Source: Euryarchaeota archaeon UBA24
GTDB taxonomy: Archaea; Halobacteriota; Halobacteria; Halobacteriales; Hikarchaeaceae
DNA length: 10,246 bases
Assembly (NCBI GenBank): GCA_002503845.1
Contig: DASO01000009.1
Span: 1 to 10,246 of the forward strand
Reading direction: 5' to 3'
The notes below the pieces were generated by a model, which was not told where the DNA came from, did not search any database, and saw only the letters and a program-made list of their open reading frames with translations. A program made the translations under genes and the position numbers. This document shows, piece after piece, positions 5,812-10,246 of this stretch (position 1 is its first letter; each line of letters starts with the position of its first letter).

Positions 5812-6120
5812 GTGCACAAAGCAAAGGACCATGTTGAGCAATTGGAATGGATTTCGGAGATCGATAGGGTTGCAAAAGAGTTGAATCTCGGTGCGCGTGC
5901 TAAATCATATGCGGTGGAGATATACTTGTCAGACATACCAGAGAAGGAGAGATCGAAGCCCGCAGCAATTGCAACGGGGATTTATGTCGGTTCATTGATT
6001 GCAGGGGAAGAAAGGTCACAACAAGAGATTGCAGAAAAAATGGGCATATCTCGTTTGGCGATACAGGGGAGATGGAAGGAAACTTTGAAGGCTGCGGGTT
6101 TTGATCCCCCTTCATGGTGA
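5812..6120 (+). CDS. Small TFIIB-like protein with a single cyclin-type repeat
   Basis: A 102-residue protein. From about residue 16 it resembles one TFIIB/TFB cyclin repeat: a helix around AKELNLGARAKSYAVEIYLSDI, then KPAAIATGIYVGSLIAGEERSQQEIAEKMGISRLAIQGRWKETL. The last part matches the helix-turn-helix of the second TFB repeat, where residues contact the BRE next to the TATA box. A full TFB is about 300 residues with a zinc ribbon, B-reader/linker and two repeats; here the ribbon, reader and first repeat are missing. It may bind DNA or act as a regulator that competes with or modulates TFB, by inference. The GTG start is supported by a TATA box 26 bases upstream. The stop overlaps the convergent coaD gene by 9 bases. 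Fold confidence is good; function is unknown. Confidence 0.8.
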   Translation: MHKAKDHVEQLEWISEIDRVAKELNLGARAKSYAVEIYLSDIPEKERSKPAAIATGIYVGSLIAGEERSQQEIAEKMGISRLAIQGRWKETLKAAGFDPPSW

Positions 6121-6125
6121 AAGGG
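6108..6125. other. Imperfect hairpin in the coaD/TFB-like gene overlap
   Basis: CCCTTCA (6108-6114) can pair with TGAA (6118-6121) and, after a one-base bulge, GGG (6123-6125), around a 3-base loop. It spans both stop codons. Weak alone, but it is the third inverted repeat seen at a convergent junction in this window. Confidence 0.2.
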
Positions 6126-6588
6126 TATTGCCATTGGAATCTATTTCCCCGGAAAGTATTCGAGTACTAGAAATAATTCCCCCGTCTTTTGAGTGGACAA
6201 ACGGGATAGTTACTACAGATAGTGGTTTCAGACCAGTATCGGCCCGAATTTGATTTATTAAATAGGAAATAGGTTCAGTTTCAGGAGAGACGACAAGCAC
6301 ATCATATTCGCCTTCGGAAGCTATGGAAGTCGGAGTCATCAATTCGGTGATTTCAAAGGTTCTTGAGTGAGTTTTTGAGAGGAGAAGGAGTTCAGATATG
6401 AGATTTTGTTTCCTATCAGAGAAGGGGCGAATGAGTCTAGAACTGGATCGAGTGCTAGATGCTAGTTCGTCGCTAGTGAGTCCAATGGTAACGTTTCCTA
6501 ACTCGAATGCGTATTTGAATAAACTCCGGTGTCCATCATGGATGGGGTCGAATGTGCCTCCAAAAATGACATTTTTAAGAGGAGGCAT
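6112..6588 (-). CDS. coaD: Phosphopantetheine adenylyltransferase, archaeal type
   Basis: This enzyme transfers AMP from ATP to 4'-phosphopantetheine to give dephospho-CoA, the penultimate step of CoA synthesis. The 158-residue protein is a nucleotidyltransferase with GGTFDPIHDGH at 10-20; His17 and His20 of the HxGH signature bind ATP phosphates. The second signature, ISSTRI, lies at 139-144. The protein is closer to archaeal and eukaryotic PPAT than to bacterial CoaD. I chose ATG 6588 because it forms a TGATG overlap with the gshA stop and lies just before the first strand. An in-frame ATG at 6609 would add seven residues inside gshA. It is the last gene of the nop5-flpA-gshA-coaD cluster. 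Confidence 0.9.
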   Translation of the reverse strand: MPPLKNVIFGGTFDPIHDGHRSLFKYAFELGNVTIGLTSDELASSTRSSSRLIRPFSDRKQNLISELLLLSKTHSRTFEITELMTPTSIASEGEYDVLVVSPETEPISYLINQIRADTGLKPLSVVTIPFVHSKDGGIISSTRILSGEIDSNGNTLSP

Positions 6589-7661
6589 CAAATAATTAAA
6601 CTCCTGCAAAGAGTATCGAGTCCACCACTATCATATTGGTCCCGTTGGGAAGAAGATCCAGACCCTAAATCGTAGAGAGTACGTAAGCTTGAAGTTCCAA
6701 GGCGTTGGCACTCGGATTCGACTAGATCGACTAAGTGAATTTGATTAGAGTTTTCCCAATTAATAAAAGTGGAATGATAACCGTGTCGGATAGATCTCCA
6801 TTTGTTTTCACATAAAACTTCAAATCGGGGGGAATCTCCAGAATCCCCATCTTCGTATCGTTCGGATAGGTCAGACAATAGGTAGTAAATATACTCCAAA
6901 AGGTGTGCAGACCTTTCAGTTTGGGTTTGAGCATCCATGATTCGCAATTCAATGGTTCCATTTTCAGTATGAGGACGGACGTCGTGCCAAAGTGCACCTC
7001 GGTCGGAGATTGAATTGGTTTCCACCATTAAACGCTCGAAATGTAAATAATCAGCCATATTTGAAAATTCAGCAGGCATTCCAGTATTGGGTAGTGACTC
7101 GAAAATGAGTGCCCGTGCAGATTCTAAGCCCGTATCGAAACCATTCCAATAGGGAGAATTTGAAGATAGAGCCAGCAAAAGAGGAAGGTAGGGGCGGCAC
7201 TGATTTGCCATCCATATTGCTTTTTCGGCGTCGTCCACGCCAAAATGAACATGCAATCCCGCAGTAGTATTTCTGTGCTGAGGATATTGAATTCGGTCGA
7301 GTTGTGCAGCATATCTAGGAGATTCTACGTGTTCAAGTTCTTGCCATAATGCTGCAGGGTGTAGCCCAGATACTGCTAGTTCAAATCCATAATTTTGGAC
7401 GTGTAATTGTATATTTTCTCGCATTTCCGATAAAGCTGATTTTGCGTCGTTGAGGTTGTTTGATATAGGGGTTCTACATTCAATTATGAATTTGAAGAGT
7501 TCATTGTCAATATTATTTTTAAGGAAACCAGGAGCATCAGATCCTTCTATGAGTTGACCGGTGGTATTAACAGGTTTTCCACTAGAATCCACGACGAAGT
7601 ACTCCTCTTCAATTCCAAGAGTACCAAATTTGTTAAAATTGGCTGCAGAACCTAGTTTCAT
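6588..7661 (-). CDS. gshA: Glutamate-cysteine ligase (GCS2 family)
   Basis: This enzyme joins glutamate and cysteine with ATP to give gamma-glutamylcysteine, the main low-molecular-weight thiol of haloarchaea, which do not go on to glutathione. The 357-residue protein has the GCS2 hallmarks: FGTLGIEEEYFVVD at 12-25, with the EEE metal/ATP ligands; TTAGLHVHFGVDD at 132-144; ALSSNSPYWNGFDTGLESARA at 164-184; and DVRPHTENGTIELRIMDAQT at 227-246. Length and motif order are normal. The ATG lies 39 bases after the flpA stop. A T-rich element on the minus strand near 7683-7695 is about 26 bases upstream and might give gshA its own leaderless promoter. The stop overlaps the coaD ATG in a TGATG arrangement, implying coupled translation. 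Confidence 0.9.
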   Translation of the reverse strand: MKLGSAANFNKFGTLGIEEEYFVVDSSGKPVNTTGQLIEGSDAPGFLKNNIDNELFKFIIECRTPISNNLNDAKSALSEMRENIQLHVQNYGFELAVSGLHPAALWQELEHVESPRYAAQLDRIQYPQHRNTTAGLHVHFGVDDAEKAIWMANQCRPYLPLLLALSSNSPYWNGFDTGLESARALIFESLPNTGMPAEFSNMADYLHFERLMVETNSISDRGALWHDVRPHTENGTIELRIMDAQTQTERSAHLLEYIYYLLSDLSERYEDGDSGDSPRFEVLCENKWRSIRHGYHSTFINWENSNQIHLVDLVESECQRLGTSSLRTLYDLGSGSSSQRDQYDSGGLDTLCRSLII

Positions 7662-7700
7662 TGGATATAGTTAGCCGAGATGGGAATAAAAATTAACTCA

Positions 7701-8336
7701 TTATTGAGGAAGGGGTTCTGCAACAATGGCCATGTGGTCTTTATGATGAGAAGTAAGTTTTTGAGTTTGAAGAATGGCGTAGCTTTGAGATAAATCTTCT
7801 ATAGACGATTTGAAAATAAGTTCAGGCGGAGTAACAACGTTTTCACTTCGGGCTTTGATTACGAGGAAAAGTTTTCCAGTTGGAGATAGGAATTCTTTGT
7901 TATCAAGGGCGATTTTAACCTGACCCCTGGTTGCGACATCCTGTATTATTAGATCAAGATTGGATTCCACAACATGTGAGTACGTTTGAGGATGTCGGGC
8001 GTCTTTTAACAAAGGAATAATATTCGTTCGTGATCGCGCCACATTGAGGAGGTCCCTCATTGGTTGTGGTGAAAATTCAACTGCATAAACTATAGATGCA
8101 ACGTCTGCAACATGACTGACTGTGGTCCCATTCGCAGCACCTAAATAAAGGACCTTTGCATTTTTAGACAGACCGACATCGATGTCTTGAGTGAGGACTG
8201 ATCCGAGTTTGGATCTGGCAGGATCCCATACTCTCCACCCATTTTTTGTTTGCTCCCCATAAGTAGGAGGGCCTTTTGTGACTAAGTGGGTTTTTCCTCG
8301 AATGTCCAAATGTTGATAAGACTCTGGTTTTGTCAT
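7701..8336 (-). CDS. flpA: Fibrillarin-like rRNA/tRNA 2'-O-methyltransferase
   Basis: The catalytic subunit of the C/D-box guide RNP, which methylates ribose 2'-OH on rRNA and tRNA using S-adenosylmethionine. The 211 residues include WRVWDPARSKLGS at 34-46, the SAM motif VLYLGAANGTTVSHVAD at 62-78, YAVEFSP at 84-90, LLKDAR at 109-114, DLIIQDVA at 128-135, LFLVIKARS at 156-164 and HHKDHMAIV at 197-205. The fibrillarin tetrad Lys-Asp-Lys-His can be placed at Lys43, Asp133, Lys161 and His201. By hand count it has 24 Lys/Arg and 21 Asp/Glu, far from the acidic surface of halophile versions. The ATG overlaps the nop5 stop as ATGA, so the two are translationally coupled and made together. Confidence 0.95.
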   Translation of the reverse strand: MTKPESYQHLDIRGKTHLVTKGPPTYGEQTKNGWRVWDPARSKLGSVLTQDIDVGLSKNAKVLYLGAANGTTVSHVADVASIVYAVEFSPQPMRDLLNVARSRTNIIPLLKDARHPQTYSHVVESNLDLIIQDVATRGQVKIALDNKEFLSPTGKLFLVIKARSENVVTPPELIFKSSIEDLSQSYAILQTQKLTSHHKDHMAIVAEPLPQ

Positions 8337-9181
8337 TTACTTTCACCCCGAGATCTAATTTGGTCTATTTTGGCAAGTAGGTCGGAATGGACTTCGGGAT
8401 TTAAAGTGCCAGAATAATAATCGATTCGGGCGGCAATTGAAAGTTTACCGGAGAAGGCTCGTGCTACATTCCCTCTTAAACGGGGATGTGTTTTAGAGAT
8501 ATATTCATGAGTATATATGACCCCATGTTTTGGGGAGGTTGCGCGTCCCCTGAGATGGGCAAATAGTGCGTTTTCGGCCCCGAGAACTTGTAGAGTTCCG
8601 GATGGTTTTTTTGCTAATTTTTCCAAGCCCCCTGCTATCGAAATTAGTCTTGCTGCCAGAAGAGGACCTGCCATTTGTGTTAGATTGGGTGATATGTGGG
8701 GCATTTCAGATTCGATGAAATGTGCAAGTTTTTCACGCTTGTCGGAGAGAGATACTATTTGATTATGAAGTGAAAGGATGTGAGCATCGAAGTGGGAATG
8801 GTCAGAATTAGTGGCGATTGTCTCGATGGAAGTTTGGAGGTCTTGGGATATGCCAGTATAGTCGCCCAGCCACTCAGAGAGTCGGGCTGTGAGTTCGTTC
8901 TCAATACGAGAGTAGTCATCCATGGTACGGATTGCATGGGAGATTTGCCGGTCGGGGGTTTTGGTAAGATTTGATGCAGATTTTTGCGCAGCTTCACATG
9001 CCGAATTATATAGACGAGAATAGTATTCATCGGGAGTTGGTGCATACCCATATTCGAGGGCCATAGACGGCCAGGGGAGGGGGGAAATGCAAGACCCTTC
9101 TTCTATTGCAATTGCCCCGGTGAGGATATCTTCAGGGTTGGTTTGATAAAACCAAGCATGTTCTAGGTCTTTTTCACTCAT
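8333..9181 (-). CDS. nop5: Nop5 (Nop56/58-like), scaffold of the C/D-box RNP
   Basis: Nop5 binds fibrillarin, the L7Ae-bound guide RNA and another Nop5, and so places the methyltransferase on its target. The 282-residue protein has a short N-terminal fibrillarin-binding part (1 to about 65), a long helical coiled-coil section (about 80-155, around MDDYSRIENEL and LSLHNQIVSLSDKREKL) and a C-terminal Nop domain. That domain shows GPLLAARLISIAGGLEKLAKKP near 172-193, GAENALFAHLRGRATSPKHG at 201-220 and RGNVARAFSGKLSIAARIDYY at 236-256. It lacks the long Lys-rich tail of some relatives. It is the first gene of the cluster; its stop overlaps the flpA start by the ATGA arrangement. A TATA-like element lies 26 bases before the ATG. 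Confidence 0.95.
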   Translation of the reverse strand: MSEKDLEHAWFYQTNPEDILTGAIAIEEGSCISPLPWPSMALEYGYAPTPDEYYSRLYNSACEAAQKSASNLTKTPDRQISHAIRTMDDYSRIENELTARLSEWLGDYTGISQDLQTSIETIATNSDHSHFDAHILSLHNQIVSLSDKREKLAHFIESEMPHISPNLTQMAGPLLAARLISIAGGLEKLAKKPSGTLQVLGAENALFAHLRGRATSPKHGVIYTHEYISKTHPRLRGNVARAFSGKLSIAARIDYYSGTLNPEVHSDLLAKIDQIRSRGESK

Positions 9182-9202
9182 ATGTCGGCTAACTCTTCAT
9201 TC

Positions 9203-9211
9203 GCTTAAAAT
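9203..9211 (-). promoter_or_regulatory. TATA-like element for the nop5 cluster
   Basis: The minus strand reads ATTTTAAGC, centred 26 bases before the nop5 ATG at 9181, predicting a leaderless mRNA for nop5-flpA and possibly for gshA-coaD. In the remaining intergenic bases up to 9280 I see no clear TATA box at the matching distance from the plus-strand gene. Confidence 0.45.
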
Positions 9212-9280
9212 GTCGCGTATTGATTGCAGGATGAAAGGAGATTAACCTAAGTTCATTGGTAGACACATCTTTAATACGGT

Positions 9281-10246
9281 ATGGTTGTTTTGATCGACAA
9301 TGAAATTGCGAAGAAAGTATTGGACAGAAGAGAAACTATAGATTCTATAGAAACTGCATTCAGGCAACTAGGAGGAGGAAATGCTACGTTTCTCTCCAGG
9401 ACAGATATAGTTTCTCCGACCACAATGGGAGATTATTTTGCATGGGGATCGATGGTTGGTGCTACAATAAATCCTCCAAGGCTAGCTCTTCGTTTTAAAT
9501 CGGATGTCATAAAATACGTAGACAAAGGAGGATATTTTGCAGAGGAAAAGTTCAATGAGAGCCCGGGTAAATTCATGGGAGTCATACTTCTTTTTGATAC
9601 AAGAAACGGCGAGTTATTATCAATAATGAACGATGGAGTGATACAGCATGAGAGAGTAGGAGCAACTGCGGCTGTTGCGTGTAAACATCTCTCAAATGAG
9701 GATTCGAATATACTGGGGATAATAGGATCAGGGGGGATGGCTCAGAGTTATGCCATGAATATTTCAGAGGTGAGAGAAATAGAAGAAATAAAAGTATATT
9801 CTCCAACGGAAAAAAACAGGAAAATTTTTGCGGAAAAAATGTCTGATGAATTGAATATAGAAGTGAATACTATGGAGAGTCCAGAAGGGGTAGCAAGAGG
9901 ATCAGATATTGTTGCCACATGTACTGCATCTCAAACTCCAGTTTTTTCTCAGGAGTGGATAGAACCAGGAATGACCATAATAGATGTGAGGAGTACTGAA
10001 ATTGACAACGGGACTATAGAAAATGTCGATCGGGTGTTTTCAACGACGAACAAAAATCACAAGGCCGAAATAATAGGTGGTGGAAAAATTGATAAATATC
10101 AATCTAAAAGGGGGAAGCGCGGGTTTGTAGAGACGGGATATCCCACTTTGTCTGAAATTATTTGTGAAAAGGAGATAGGTAGAAAAGGTAAAAATGAGTC
10201 CGTATATTACCATAATCGTTCTGCAGGGATACAATTCGCAGCAGTT
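9281..10246 (+). CDS. Ornithine cyclodeaminase/mu-crystallin family protein (C-terminus beyond window)
   Basis: The frame runs from ATG 9281 to the window end without a stop, 322 residues. The fold is that of NAD(P)-dependent OCD, alanine dehydrogenase of the AlaDH/OCD type, and ketimine reductases. Landmarks are DYFAWGSMVGA at 51-61; PRLALRFKSD at 66-75, with Lys73 as the likely substrate-binding lysine; HERVGATAAVACKHL at 123-137; and the Rossmann motif ILGIIGSGGMAQSYAMNI at 144-161. SDIVATCTASQTPVF at 208-222 and a terminal HNRSAGIQFAAV stretch are also typical, so perhaps 20-40 residues are missing. The segment IIDVRSTEIDNGTIE (233-247) replaces the usual Gly-Ala/Gly-Asp motif that carries the catalytic Asp of true OCD. 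The substrate is therefore open, and ornithine should not be assumed. Confidence 0.85.
   Translation, partial: MVVLIDNEIAKKVLDRRETIDSIETAFRQLGGGNATFLSRTDIVSPTTMGDYFAWGSMVGATINPPRLALRFKSDVIKYVDKGGYFAEEKFNESPGKFMGVILLFDTRNGELLSIMNDGVIQHERVGATAAVACKHLSNEDSNILGIIGSGGMAQSYAMNISEVREIEEIKVYSPTEKNRKIFAEKMSDELNIEVNTMESPEGVARGSDIVATCTASQTPVFSQEWIEPGMTIIDVRSTEIDNGTIENVDRVFSTTNKNHKAEIIGGGKIDKYQSKRGKRGFVETGYPTLSEIICEKEIGRKGKNESVYYHNRSAGIQFAAV

Noticed and set aside
6589..6609. Upstream in-frame ATG for coaD
   Set aside because: It would lie inside gshA; the inner ATG forms a TGATG overlap and starts just before the first beta strand.
9582..9806. Minus-strand frames inside 9281-10246
   Set aside because: They are antisense to the OCD-family gene, which carries a clear Rossmann motif and continuous homology-like sequence.
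1..10246. Search for CRISPR arrays, insertion sequences, long direct repeats, toxin-antitoxin or defence genes
   Set aside because: None was seen by eye; all sizeable frames fit ordinary metabolic, RNA-modification or small membrane-protein genes.

Overview
This window looks like chromosomal DNA from a euryarchaeon related to the haloarchaea but apparently not adapted to molar salt. The archaeal evidence includes a fibrillarin/Nop5 pair, an archaeal-type phosphopantetheine adenylyltransferase, a TFIIB-like cyclin-repeat protein, TATA boxes placed for leaderless transcripts and a tRNA without an encoded CCA. The haloarchaeal link rests on the glutamate-cysteine ligase (haloarchaea use gamma-glutamylcysteine as a thiol), the Tat-exported lipoprotein, the plant-type [2Fe-2S] ferredoxins and the form of PyrD. 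The DNA is AT-rich for that group and the proteins lack the strong acidic bias of halophiles; FlpA, for example, is slightly net positive by hand count. A marine, haloarchaea-affiliated lineage such as the one called Marine Group IV or Hikarchaeia fits, but this placement is inference.

Layout. Positions 1-324 (minus) hold the N-terminus of a Tat-type lipoprotein, probably an ABC solute-binding protein. A [2Fe-2S] ferredoxin (518-913, minus) is divergent from pyrD (1021-2103, plus). A two-gene minus unit follows (2108-3167): a metal-dependent cyclase-family hydrolase, then a two-helix membrane protein. It is divergent from a class III CoA-transferase (3214-4461, plus). Another minus unit (4470-5226) encodes a four-helix membrane protein and a hotdog thioesterase; it shares a palindromic TATA box with a second ferredoxin (5320-5625, plus). 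A tRNA-Leu(UAG) gene (5626-5710, minus) touches that ferredoxin's stop codon. Next come a 102-residue single-cyclin-repeat TFB-like protein (5812-6120, plus) and a tightly packed minus cluster nop5-flpA-gshA-coaD (9181 down to 6112). The right edge carries most of an ornithine cyclodeaminase/mu-crystallin family gene (9281-10246, plus).

How the genes work together. Nop5 and FlpA are the protein core of the archaeal C/D-box RNA 2'-O-methylation complex. The same strand continues into thiol synthesis (GshA) and CoA synthesis (CoaD), with ATGA and TGATG stop/start overlaps at two of the three junctions. The CoA-transferase, thioesterase, cyclase and OCD-family genes suggest organic-acid or amino-acid metabolism, but no substrate can be read from the sequence. 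No gene-free stretch exceeds 300 bases; the longest, 325-517, holds a T-rich terminator and a promoter. I found no mobile element, CRISPR array or defence system. The most unusual items are the single-repeat TFB-like protein, the zero-gap tRNA/ferredoxin junction and active-site departures in PyrD and the OCD-family protein.
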